Assembly (NCBI GenBank): GCA_031415695.1 | Contig: JANOSH010000012.1 | Location: forward strand, 1-25,829 | Source: JANOSH01 sp031415695 | Lineage (GTDB): Bacteria > Actinomycetota > Acidimicrobiia > Acidimicrobiales > Ilumatobacteraceae | Length of the DNA stretch: 25,829 nucleotides | Direction of reading: 5' to 3' | In this document: piece after piece, positions 7,896 to 15,370 of the stretch | How positions within the stretch are numbered: the first letter of the stretch is position 1 | How the letters are laid out: the number at the start of each line of letters is the position of its first letter | Notes under the pieces: model-generated | The model's database searches: none | Seen by the model: only the letters and a program-made list of their open reading frames with translations | What the model was told of the DNA's origin: nothing | Translations under genes and position numbers: made by a program

Positions 7896-8033
7896 AACCC
7901 TATTAACGTCTCGGCATCAGCATTCCCGCTTTGCAGTCTGATGACAATCCTTCAGGGTTGAGGTCACCCGGCTTTCATGTCGGCTGCATTGGCCCAGTCC
8001 GACCTAGGTGTGTCGCGATCGAACGAGGCGCTT

Positions 8034-8039
8034 ATGATC
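8034..8039 (+). promoter_or_regulatory. Possible -10 box (TATGAT) for the small membrane protein/kinase operon
   Basis: TATGAT lies 25 nt upstream of the ATG at 8065 and just before GGAGAGGGG (8051-8059), the likely ribosome binding site. I find no good -35 at the right spacing. The sigma factor gene is transcribed away from the same intergenic region. Confidence 0.35.
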
Positions 8040-8064
8040 GGCCATAACTCGGAGAGGGGACCCG

Positions 8065-8238
8065 ATGATCTGGTGCGTTAAGCGGAATCTATTCAACCTG
8101 CTGGCAGGCGCGTTTCTGGTGTGCTTCGCCAGCTTGCTCGGCACCACCATCGCGGCGCTGGCTGCAAGCGCGCTCGGGTTCGGATGGCTAGTCGGCTCGG
8201 CTTCCGTCGCTTTCAAAGTGCAGCCGGTGTTGTCATGA
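8065..8238 (+). CDS. Small single-pass or hairpin membrane protein (57 aa)
   Basis: A short frame encodes 57 residues. After a basic N terminus (MIWCVKRN) comes a long hydrophobic stretch (about residues 9-50) containing LLAGAFLVCFASLLGTTIAA, long enough for one or two membrane segments. GGAGAGGGG sits 5 nt before the ATG. Its TGA overlaps the next ATG as ATGA, so it is translationally coupled to the phosphotransferase downstream. I know no family for it. It may anchor or regulate the kinase, but that is inferred from coupling only. Confidence 0.55.
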   Translation: MIWCVKRNLFNLLAGAFLVCFASLLGTTIAALAASALGFGWLVGSASVAFKVQPVLS

Positions 8239-9305
8239 CCATCCCCACCCAATCAACCAACATCACCGCCGCTTGGCTTGGCGAAGTGCTCGGCAAACAT
8301 GTCACTGATGTGCGAGCCGAAAACCTTGGAGCCGGCATCGGCATCCTTGGTGAGGTGGCAAGGCTCCACGTCACGTACGCAACCGGCGAGCAGGGTCCGC
8401 CGACGTATGTATCGAAGTGTCAAAGCCTCGCGTCCGAGAACGTGGGCATTTCCGTGGCGATGGGCTTTTACGACCGCGAGGTGAACTTTTACCGTAACGC
8501 TTCGCGCCAGATGCCGGTGCGGGTGCCGCGCTGCTACCACGCCGACATGCACGATTCGAGTGTTCCGTTCGTGCTCATCCTTGAAGACATCGTTGGATCG
8601 CGTTGCCCAAACCAAATCGCCGGCATCTCACTCGACGACGCCGAACGCATCATCGACACCGTGTCGAGTGTGCACGCTCGGTTCTGGGAGTCCGATCAGC
8701 TCCATTCGTACACGTGGCTTCCTCCCATGAACAACCCGATGTACAAAGGCGCGCAAGGCATGGCGGTACCTAAGCTGGCTGGCTACCTCGAACGCTTTGG
8801 CGATCGTCTCACGCCCGCCACCCGTTCCGCCGTCGAGACCGTTATCGAGCGTTACCCCGACTACCTCGACTGGCTCGCATCCCAGGGTAACGCCACGCTC
8901 ACCCACACCGACTGCCGAGCCGAGAACTACCTGTTCGGCGGGCCTGACGGCGACGACGCCATCACCATGCTCGATTTTCAGTTGTGCACGAAGTTCAATG
9001 GCATGTACGACATCGCCAACCTCATCTCGGGCTCGCTCACACCCGACGCCCGGCACCAGTTCGAAGCACGGCTCGTTGAGCGGTACCACCAAAACATCGC
9101 GGCGCTCGGTGTCACCGGCTACTCGCTCGATCGGTGCTGGCGTGACTACCGAGCATGCTTGTTGCTTCAGGTGTTCGGTACCGTAGTGGTGTCTGACCTC
9201 GACGGCGGTAACGACCGCGGCAACGAACTGCTCGCCGAGTTGCTGTTACGGCCTGCGCTCAGCCTCAACGATCACGACGTTAGCGACATACTCGCCTCGT
9301 TCTGA
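8235..9305 (+). CDS. Aminoglycoside/choline kinase-like phosphotransferase (APH/CHK fold)
   Basis: The 356-residue protein has the APH-fold catalytic loop HTDCRAENYLF (H224, D226, N231) and a metal-binding ITMLDFQLC (D247, the DFG equivalent). The N-terminal lobe includes GIGILGEVARLHVTY (glycine-rich loop), YVSKC (ATP-binding lysine) and FYDREVNFYRN (helix C glutamate). The family phosphorylates small hydroxylated molecules such as choline, aminoglycosides or ecdysteroids; the substrate here cannot be told. I chose ATG 8235 because it overlaps the stop of the preceding small membrane gene, although the frame is open further upstream. A polyamine transporter operon follows 126 nt later on the same strand, which hints at an amine substrate, but this is weak. 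Confidence 0.8.
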   Translation: MTIPTQSTNITAAWLGEVLGKHVTDVRAENLGAGIGILGEVARLHVTYATGEQGPPTYVSKCQSLASENVGISVAMGFYDREVNFYRNASRQMPVRVPRCYHADMHDSSVPFVLILEDIVGSRCPNQIAGISLDDAERIIDTVSSVHARFWESDQLHSYTWLPPMNNPMYKGAQGMAVPKLAGYLERFGDRLTPATRSAVETVIERYPDYLDWLASQGNATLTHTDCRAENYLFGGPDGDDAITMLDFQLCTKFNGMYDIANLISGSLTPDARHQFEARLVERYHQNIAALGVTGYSLDRCWRDYRACLLLQVFGTVVVSDLDGGNDRGNELLAELLLRPALSLNDHDVSDILASF

Positions 9306-9431
9306 TCTCTACGTCGCCAACCAGGCGAGAGCTCAAACACAGCCGCAGGCTGACTCGCCGCTGATTGGTGGAACTCCGACTGACGGTGCACTACGGTGGG
9401 CCTTGCCGTCACGCTAAGGGGAGTGATAACA

Positions 9432-10433
9432 GTGGGCGACGACACGCCAGCTATTCGCTTCGTGGGCGTCCGGAAGGTCTTCGGTGACCCCGAGCGAGGC
9501 GGAACTGTCGCGGTCGACAACGTCGATCTCGAGATAGCCGACGGCGAGTTTTTCTCGATGCTTGGGCCGTCTGGCTCCGGGAAGACAACCGTGCTTCGCA
9601 TGATCGCCGGTTTCGAACAACCGAGCGCCGGGGCGATCCTGCTCGAAGGCCAGGATGTAACACACACGCCGCCGTTCGATCGCGACGTCAACACGGTGTT
9701 TCAGGACTACGCGTTGTTTCCTCACATGACCGTTGCCGAGAACGTCGCCTACGGACTGATGGTGAAGAAGGTGGCGAAGGCCGAGCGCGTCCACCGCACC
9801 GACGAAGCCCTCGATATGGTTCGCCTTGCGGGCTTCGGCGGCCGAAAGCCCAGCCAACTTTCCGGCGGCCAGCGCCAGCGCGTCGCCCTGGCCCGAGCCC
9901 TCGTGAACCGGCCTAAGGTTCTGCTGCTCGACGAGCCGCTTGGCGCACTCGACTTGAAGCTGCGCCAGGAGATGCAGATTGAACTCAAGGAACTTCAACG
10001 CGCCGTTGGCATCACGTTCGTGTTCGTCACCCACGATCAAGAAGAAGCGCTCACGATGAGCGACCGGATCGCCGTGTTTAACAAGGGCCGCATCGAACAG
10101 GTCGGCTCGCCCCAAGACATCTACGAACGACCAACGTCGCCGTTCGTCGCCACGTTCGTCGGAACGGCCAACCTGTGGACCGACGACGGTGGCACCGTTG
10201 CCATCCGACCCGAACGCCTGTGCCTAACCGCCGTCGGCGCGGGCGCATGGGACGCTGAGATCACCGAGGTCGAGTACCTCGGGGCCGATCATCGAGTGCG
10301 CGTGCGCACCGATGACGGCAGGACGCTGGTCGTGACCCGCCCAGCTACCGACACGCCCGTATCCCGGGGTAAGCGTGTCGGCGTTCAGTACAACCCGGAT
10401 CACCTATATCACCTTCCAAAGGGGGAAGTATGA
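9432..10433 (+). CDS. potA: Polyamine ABC transporter ATP-binding protein
   Basis: This is the 333-residue ATPase subunit of a spermidine/putrescine importer. Visible motifs are Walker A GPSGSGKT (45-52), Q-loop Q91 in VFQDYALFPHMTVAENV, signature LSGGQ (143-147), Walker B VLLLDEP and the H-loop histidine H201 in VTHDQEEALTMSD. A C-terminal TOBE-like domain contains VAIRPERL. I chose GTG 9432 because AAGGGGAG (9416-9423) lies 8 nt upstream; a longer frame from 9396 adds residues without a ribosome binding site. Its stop overlaps the start of potD (ATGA). It should pair with the two permeases encoded downstream. Confidence 0.92.
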   Translation: MGDDTPAIRFVGVRKVFGDPERGGTVAVDNVDLEIADGEFFSMLGPSGSGKTTVLRMIAGFEQPSAGAILLEGQDVTHTPPFDRDVNTVFQDYALFPHMTVAENVAYGLMVKKVAKAERVHRTDEALDMVRLAGFGGRKPSQLSGGQRQRVALARALVNRPKVLLLDEPLGALDLKLRQEMQIELKELQRAVGITFVFVTHDQEEALTMSDRIAVFNKGRIEQVGSPQDIYERPTSPFVATFVGTANLWTDDGGTVAIRPERLCLTAVGAGAWDAEITEVEYLGADHRVRVRTDDGRTLVVTRPATDTPVSRGKRVGVQYNPDHLYHLPKGEV

Positions 10434-11584
10434 AAGCACTCAAGCTGGTCGCGTTCGGCGCGACGGCAACACTCGCACTCGTTGCATGTGGAAGCGACAA
10501 GGCTTCGACTGGGGCTTTGTCGAAGCTCGGCAAGGCCGAGGGCCAAGTCAACGTCGTGGCATGGCCCGGCTACGTCGAAAAGGGCGGCACCGACCCGAAA
10601 GTCGACTGGATCACCGGCTTCGAGAAGTCGTCGGGCTGCACCGTCAACGTGAAGCTCGGTGCCACGAGCGATGAAATGGTGCAACTCATGAAGACCGGAG
10701 AGTACGACGTCGTGTCGGCCTCGGGCGACGCAACACTGCGGCTCATCGCCGGAGGCGATGTCGTCGACGTCAACACCGCGCTGATACCGAACTACGCCGA
10801 CATCTTCGAAGGACTCAAGAACAAGGCCTGGAACTCCAAGGGCGGCAAGGCCTACGGCGTTCCGCACGGACGCGGGGCGAATCTCCTGCTGTACAACACC
10901 GAGAAGTTCGCAAAGGCACCCGATTCGTGGAGCGTGGTGTGGGAGGGCAACTCGCCGGCAAAGGGTTCGGTCACCGCGTATGACTCGCCGATCTACATCG
11001 CCGATGCTGCGGTGTACCTGATGGCGACCAAACCCGAACTCGGCATCAAGAACCCGTACGCCCTCGACGACAAGCAGTTTGCTGCTTCGGTCGATCTTTT
11101 GAAGAAGCAGAAGGGACTCGTGAGCGAGTACTGGAGCGACTATCTCAAGCAGATGGCGGCGTTCAAGAGCGGCACCATGACCGCCGGCACCACATGGCAG
11201 GTCGTCGCCAACGCTGCGAAGGGCGAGGGCACCAAAGTCGAGGCCGTGTTGCCCAAGGAAGGGTCGACCGGCTGGTCCGACACGTGGATGATCTCGTCGA
11301 AGTCCAAGAACCCGAACTGCGCCTACATGTTCTTGAACCACATGGCCGACCCGGCAACCAACGCGGCCGCAACCGAGTACTTCGGCGAGGCCCCGTCGAA
11401 CAAGAAGGCGTGCGCACTCACCACCGACAAGGACCACTGCAAGAACTTCCACGCCGAGGACGAGGAGTACTTCAAGAAGATCTGGTACTGGACGACCCCG
11501 ACCAAGGAATGCCTCGACGGTCGCGGGGCAGTCTGCAAGGACTATTCCGAGTGGACGAAGGCTTGGACCGAGGTGAAGGGCTGA
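10430..11584 (+). CDS. potD: Polyamine ABC transporter substrate-binding lipoprotein
   Basis: The 384-residue precursor has a lipoprotein signal peptide ending in the lipobox LVAC with the acceptor Cys at position 20. The mature part has the PotD pattern: NVVAWPGYVEKG, DEMVQLMKTGEYDVVSASGD, a hinge strand KAYGVPHGRGANLLLYNTEK and a closing TGWSDTWMISSKSKN. It would be anchored outside the membrane and hand polyamines or a related cation to the permease. A C-terminal extension with several cysteines (near CALTTDKDHC and CLDGRGAVC) could form disulfides. AGGGGG precedes the ATG, which overlaps the potA stop. A strong stem-loop follows the gene. Confidence 0.92.
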   Translation: MKALKLVAFGATATLALVACGSDKASTGALSKLGKAEGQVNVVAWPGYVEKGGTDPKVDWITGFEKSSGCTVNVKLGATSDEMVQLMKTGEYDVVSASGDATLRLIAGGDVVDVNTALIPNYADIFEGLKNKAWNSKGGKAYGVPHGRGANLLLYNTEKFAKAPDSWSVVWEGNSPAKGSVTAYDSPIYIADAAVYLMATKPELGIKNPYALDDKQFAASVDLLKKQKGLVSEYWSDYLKQMAAFKSGTMTAGTTWQVVANAAKGEGTKVEAVLPKEGSTGWSDTWMISSKSKNPNCAYMFLNHMADPATNAAATEYFGEAPSNKKACALTTDKDHCKNFHAEDEEYFKKIWYWTTPTKECLDGRGAVCKDYSEWTKAWTEVKG

Positions 11585-11593
11585 CAGGAGCAC

Positions 11594-11651
11594 CGCGCCG
11601 AGACGGGTATCGAGATGGCTGCACCGCCATCCACGCACCCGTCTCGGCGCG
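11594..11651 (+). promoter_or_regulatory. Nested stem-loop between potD and potB
   Basis: Arms 11594-11608 and 11637-11651 are a perfect 15-bp inverted repeat (CGCGCCGAGACGGGT and its complement). Inside the 28-nt loop lies a second 6-bp stem, GATGGC (614-619) with GCCATC (626-631). No T-run follows. In binding-protein transporter operons such hairpins commonly act as mRNA 3'-end protectors or partial terminators, so that the binding protein is made in excess of the permeases. The structure is seen; that role is inferred. Confidence 0.7.
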
Positions 11652-11678
11652 CTTGTCGGGCTGCCCGCCACGTGGCTG

Positions 11679-12446
11679 GTGCTCGCTTACATCGGGTCGC
11701 TCGCGGCGCTGTTCCTCACCGCCGTCTATACGATCGACCCGTTTACGACTGACATAGTCAAGACCGTAAGCGGTGAGAACTTCTCCGAACTTGCATCGAA
11801 GTCGGTGTACCGCGCCATCACCATACGTACCGTGGGTATAGCTGCGGCGGTGACAGTCATAGACCTTCTGCTTGCCGTGCCAATGGCGCTGTACATAGCC
11901 AAGGTGGCGCGACCGCGTGTGCGCCGTTTGCTGATCGTCGCTGTCCTGATGCCGCTGTGGGCGAGTTACTTGGTGAAGGGCTACTCGTGGCGAGCCATCT
12001 TGGACCCCGGCAGCGGTGTGCTCACAAAGACCTTCGGCGGCTCGCCGGGCTTCGGTGTCACCGCCACCATTATCGGCCTCGCCTACCTGTGGCTCCCGTA
12101 CATGATTCTGCCCATCCAGGCCGGGCTTGAGCGCCTGCCCGACTCACTGCTCGAAGCATCGGCCGACCTCGGCGGGCGATCGGCCATCACGATCCGCAAG
12201 GTCGTGCTCCCGATCCTCGTTCCCGCCATCATCGCAGGCACCATCTTTACGTTCTCGCTGTCGCTCGGTGACTACATCACGGTGCAGATCCTTGGCGGCA
12301 AGACCCAGATGATCGGCAATGCCGTGTACGCCAACTTCGGCTCCAACAACATCCCGTTTGCCTCAGCCTTCGCCATCGTCCCCGTCGCCATCATGGTCGG
12401 TTACCTGCTTGCCGTGCGTCGCACCGGCGCATTCGAGAACCTCTGA
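11679..12446 (+). CDS. potB: Polyamine ABC transporter permease (PotB-like)
   Basis: The protein has about six hydrophobic segments and the inner-membrane EAA loop EASADLGGRSAITIRKVVLP that docks on the ATPase. The stretch ARPRVRRLLIVAVLMPLWAS followed by YLVKGYSWR is typical of PotB. The start is uncertain: GTG 11679 is the first canonical start in frame, giving 255 residues, somewhat short. The frame is open upstream to 11577 and reads RTRLGALVGLPATWLVLAYI, which resembles the missing N terminus, but contains no ATG, GTG or TTG and overlaps the stem-loop. A rare start codon or a small indel is possible. potC follows after 2 nt. Confidence 0.85.
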   Translation: MLAYIGSLAALFLTAVYTIDPFTTDIVKTVSGENFSELASKSVYRAITIRTVGIAAAVTVIDLLLAVPMALYIAKVARPRVRRLLIVAVLMPLWASYLVKGYSWRAILDPGSGVLTKTFGGSPGFGVTATIIGLAYLWLPYMILPIQAGLERLPDSLLEASADLGGRSAITIRKVVLPILVPAIIAGTIFTFSLSLGDYITVQILGGKTQMIGNAVYANFGSNNIPFASAFAIVPVAIMVGYLLAVRRTGAFENL

Positions 12447-12448
12447 CA

Positions 12449-13234
12449 ATGCGTTTCACCGCCGCCACCCGCCGCCTCCTCGGCACGATCACTGCGTTCG
12501 GTCTGGTGTTCTTGTACGCACCTCTTGTCGTCGTCGCAATCTTGTCGTTCAACACCTCGCGCTCGTTTTCGTGGCCCCCCGACGGCTTCACCACGTCATG
12601 GTGGGGGAAAGCGTGGGAATCCACCGACATCCGCACGAGCCTGGCCAACTCGGCCAAGACGGCATTGGCGGCGTCGCTGATCGCGGTCGTGCTTGGGACC
12701 TTGGTGAGCTTCGCCGTGCAGCGTCACCGATTCTTCGGCCGCGAGACGTTGAGCTTGCTTGTCATTCTCCCGATCGCCCTACCAGGCATAGTGACCGGTA
12801 TTGCGCTCAATCGAGCGTTCCGTTCGCTCGGCGCTCAGATGGGGTTCCTCACTCTTGTTGTCGCCCACGCAACGTTTTGCATAGTGATCATTTACAACAA
12901 CGTTGTCGCCCGCTTGCGGCGCCTGTCACCGAACATGGAGGAAGCCTCGGCCGACCTTGGTGCCGACTCGTGGCAAACATTCCGCTACGTCACCTTCCCG
13001 ATGCTGCGTTCGGCGCTCCTCGCCGGCGGTTTGCTTGCCTTCGCGCTCAGCTTCGATGAGATCGTCGTCACCACGTTTACCTCGGGTCCCGGCTTCCAGA
13101 CACTGCCGCTTTGGATCTTCTCCAACATGTTCCGGCCCAACAACCTGCCGCTCGTCAACGTTGTAGCGACAGCGGTTGTGTTGCTATCGATCATCCCGGT
13201 GTGGCTCGCCCAGCGCCTCACGGACTCTGAATGA
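12449..13234 (+). CDS. potC: Polyamine ABC transporter permease (PotC-like)
   Basis: This 261-residue membrane protein has about six hydrophobic segments, beginning with LGTITAFGLVFLYAPLVVV and ILSFN, and the EAA loop EEASADLGADSWQTFRYVTF. LSFDEIVVTTFTSGPG is the usual PotC stretch after the loop. Together with PotB it forms the channel energized by PotA. The ATG lies 2 nt after the potB stop, so translation is coupled. A hairpin follows the gene and probably ends the operon. Confidence 0.9.
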   Translation: MRFTAATRRLLGTITAFGLVFLYAPLVVVAILSFNTSRSFSWPPDGFTTSWWGKAWESTDIRTSLANSAKTALAASLIAVVLGTLVSFAVQRHRFFGRETLSLLVILPIALPGIVTGIALNRAFRSLGAQMGFLTLVVAHATFCIVIIYNNVVARLRRLSPNMEEASADLGADSWQTFRYVTFPMLRSALLAGGLLAFALSFDEIVVTTFTSGPGFQTLPLWIFSNMFRPNNLPLVNVVATAVVLLSIIPVWLAQRLTDSE

Positions 13235-13268
13235 CCGAGGTCGCTCCGGGCGGTCCGCTGAAACTCGC

Positions 13269-13313
13269 TTTGGAGCGGATTGGAGTTGTTAGAGAACAGC
13301 GATCCGCTCCAAA
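13269..13313 (+). terminator. Hairpin downstream of potC, probable terminator
   Basis: Arms 13269-13280 (TTTGGAGCGGAT) and 13302-13313 (ATCCGCTCCAAA) form a perfect 12-bp stem with a 21-nt loop, 35 nt after the potC stop. No U-tract follows, as is frequent for terminators in high-GC Gram-positive bacteria. It also marks the border to a truncated gene, so a recombination site is an alternative. Confidence 0.5.
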
Positions 13314-13337
13314 CGTCCGCCGGTAGGGTGCTATCTG

Positions 13338-13889
13338 TTGTCGGGGGGCATCTGTGATGACGCCTCGTTGGGACGGGCGTTGGCAACCAGATGCGCGCGG
13401 GTCACGCTCAGCACTGCCGCTCTGGTGAACCCGGCTTGGTGCGCTCGAGTGATCGCCGCGCACGGCGACCATATAGCGATCAGCCTCGACGTTCGCGTCG
13501 TCGAGGATCCGAGCACCTCGCCGCAACACCGCCTCGTCGCTCGCGGCTCGACACGGGACGGCGGCGACTTTTGGGACACCCTCGCTCGACTCGAGCACGA
13601 TGGCTGCGCCCGTTACGTCGTCACCGACGTGAGCAAGGATGGCATGCTTCGAGGCCCCAACGTGGAACTCTATCGGCGGGTCACCCGCGCCACCGCAGCG
13701 CCGGTGATCGTCTCGGGCGGGATCTCGGCGATCGCGGACTTAATGGTCCTAGCCGAGGCCGCCGCGGCAGGCGCGAATCTGGAAGGGTCGATCATTGGCA
13801 AGGCGCTCTACACCGGCCGGTTTACCCTGCCCGAGGCGTTGGCCGCCATGCGGCGCTTCGACGTGACCGCGAGCGTCATAAACTCATGA
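13338..13889 (+). pseudogene. hisA: 5'-truncated hisA/priA (phosphoribosyl isomerase) fragment
   Basis: The frame encodes the last two thirds of a HisA/PriA TIM barrel: LSGGICDDASLGRAL, ARVTLSTAALVNPAWCARVI, ISLDVR, ARGSTRDGGDFWDTLARL, YVVTDVSKDGMLRGPN and APVIVSGGISAIADL are all family landmarks, including the second phosphate loop and the catalytic Asp in VTDVSKDG. The first 70 or so residues, with the first catalytic Asp and strand 1, are absent: a TAG (13323-13325) is in frame just upstream. HisA isomerizes ProFAR in histidine synthesis; this fragment cannot form a barrel. No other his gene is in the window. It ends overlapping the convergent NAT gene by 6 nt. Confidence 0.75.
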
Positions 13890-14726
13890 CTGCTGCCATC
13901 GTGCGTGAGTGGCCGAGACATTCGCCCACAGGTCACGCTTTGCGGCGTTCGACACCTGGGTTAACGGCAGATCGAAAACTTCACGAAGGGCACTGAACCA
14001 TTCGTCTGCTTCAAGCAGTTCAGTTGTGCGTGGTTCGTCACCGATGCGTTTGAGTACAAGGCCGCGTAACACGTCGGCGCCGTGAGCGTCGCGCCGTTGG
14101 ACGGTGATCGTTCGCACAAATCTCGACTCGGGCGACGTTGACAATTCCACGTGCTTGCACGCGAACGCGTCGATACTGGTTGGCTCGGCGGCAAACGTCA
14201 TTGCAGTGAACGAGCCGAGTTGCGGGTCGTGACGCAGCTGCCATACTCCGGGCGCAGGATCGATGAGTTCAAGGCTCAGTGGACCCTGCGTCGACGAACC
14301 AGCTCGAAGCGCAATCGGCTCGTGCAGCGCATCGCCCAGCCCTGCATCGACATACCAATCACCCGGGCCTTCATCTGATGGCACACTGAGCACGGTCAAG
14401 GCGAGATGGTTGGCGTGGGTCGATGCTGTTGGGCCCTCGGGGCCATGCACCGTGCCGACGTGTCGAGAGCTTTGGTACCCGAGCGCCACAAGGAGTTCGT
14501 GAAAGGCGCCGTTGAGATGAAAGCAGTAACCGCCGCGTTGTTGGCCAGCGATGCGCTGAAGCGAGTCGGTTGGATCGATACTCCAGCCCTCGCCGAGATG
14601 GATCCACAACGTCTCGTACGCAATGCGCTCGACGTGGGCGCGATGCAGCCGGCCAAGAGCGTCGGCCGACGGCACCTCCCGTTCAAGGCCGAGGCGATCC
14701 AGGTATGCCGAAACAGTTGAGTCCAT
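13884..14726 (-). CDS. nat: Arylamine N-acetyltransferase
   Basis: The 280-residue protein is the usual length for bacterial NAT. The catalytic triad is visible: C68 in RGGYCFHLNG, H107 in STHANHLALTV and D127 in WYVDAGLGD. The N terminus YLDRLGLEREVPSADALGRL with HRAHVERIAYETL is the family opening. NAT transfers acetyl or other acyl groups from CoA to arylamines and hydrazines in the cytoplasm. I chose ATG 14726 because homology starts there; the upstream open frame to 14981 looks non-coding. No ribosome binding site is evident. The gene stands alone, convergent with the hisA fragment. Confidence 0.9.
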   Translation of the reverse strand: MDSTVSAYLDRLGLEREVPSADALGRLHRAHVERIAYETLWIHLGEGWSIDPTDSLQRIAGQQRGGYCFHLNGAFHELLVALGYQSSRHVGTVHGPEGPTASTHANHLALTVLSVPSDEGPGDWYVDAGLGDALHEPIALRAGSSTQGPLSLELIDPAPGVWQLRHDPQLGSFTAMTFAAEPTSIDAFACKHVELSTSPESRFVRTITVQRRDAHGADVLRGLVLKRIGDEPRTTELLEADEWFSALREVFDLPLTQVSNAAKRDLWANVSATHARWQQS

Positions 14727-14793
14727 GTCGACACAGTTGCCGACACTGATGCTTGGAACCGAATCGACATCCAGATGCCCCCTGAGACGCCTG

Positions 14794-15087
14794 TCACACG
14801 AGGGCGACCGCAACTCCGTTCGACAGGGCTGCGAGCGCCGTGATGTCTGCCTCGTCGCCAGCAAGTACAGTGCCCCGGGGTTCTGCCAACGCAACGACCA
14901 GCGCATCGACGGCTGAGCCACGCTTCGCCCGTCTTCGCAACTCTGCAGCCCGTCGCGCGACCTCGAGGCTGACCGCGTCATCTCTCACGATCGTTTTGAG
15001 GAACCGGTTGGCGCTGGCGTCGCGACCCGGGTGACCCTACAGCGATTCCACCAGGACCATAGTTGGCACTGCTGGAGGCCATAAGCC
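14794..15087 (-). pseudogene. Decayed VapC-like PIN toxin with an in-frame TAG
   Basis: From about 15087 the minus strand reads AVPTMVLVESL, then TAG (complement of 15037-15039), then GHPGRDASANRFLKTIVRDD and on to RRRAKRGSAVDALVVALAEP and GTVLAGDEADITALAAL. This is the second half of a VapC PIN domain, with the acidic motifs VESL, AVDALVV and AGDEAD. The N-terminal strand with the first Asp is missing and one codon has become a stop. The last part (14794-14988) remains an open 64-codon frame but cannot be an active toxin. Confidence 0.6.
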
Positions 15088-15106
15088 AGCGCTACGGAGT
15101 TCTACG

Positions 15107-15307
15107 ATGAACGCCAAGCTCTTTGTGGACCGCTCAACTAGCCTCTACACAGAACTAAAGAATCGTGACCTCCCGGCGTCCGAACTGCTGCAGGTGGCGC
15201 TGCGTGCCGAGATAGAACACTGCCAGGGGCGGCCCCAACCTCGCCGGTGGGCAAGTTTGTCAACCCAGTCGGGCGTAGTGAACATTGAAGCAAAGGTAGT
15301 CACGTAG
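15107..15307 (+). CDS. Small antitoxin-like hypothetical protein
   Basis: The 66-residue product starts MNAKLFVDRSTSLYTELK and contains the helical stretch LPASELLQVALRAEIEHC, which resembles the C-terminal half of small antitoxins, though I cannot name a family. CGGAG (15095-15099) lies 7 nt before the ATG, so it is probably translated. The last 25 residues look random, hinting at truncation. It is divergent from the VapC remnant, so it need not be its partner. Confidence 0.35.
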   Translation: MNAKLFVDRSTSLYTELKNRDLPASELLQVALRAEIEHCQGRPQPRRWASLSTQSGVVNIEAKVVT

Positions 15308-15358
15308 GCTGGGAGCCCGTTGACTCGCCGCGCCGCCCAAAGGCCGAGGGTACGCGGG

Positions 15359-15364
15359 TAAGAT
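15359..15364 (+). promoter_or_regulatory. TAAGAT -10 box of a leaderless promoter for the Uma2 gene
   Basis: TAAGAT is followed by exactly 6 nt and then the ATG at 15371, the same spacing as at the ATPase gene (6979). No ribosome binding site is present before this ATG, which fits a leaderless mRNA. Confidence 0.5.
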
Positions 15365-15370
15365 ATTCAC

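Noticed and set aside
10409..11671. 420-codon open frame on the minus strand opposite potD
   Set aside because: It is an antisense shadow of potD caused by GC-rich codon positions. The plus strand has a lipobox, PotD motifs and operon overlaps; the minus product has no recognisable domain.
13884..14981. Longer N terminus of the N-acetyltransferase (85 extra residues)
   Set aside because: The extra sequence is arginine/serine-rich and unlike the NAT family, which starts at the equivalent of ATG 14726.
15320..15325. TTGACT as a -35 box for the Uma2 gene
   Set aside because: It is 33 nt from the TAAGAT box, about twice the normal spacing.
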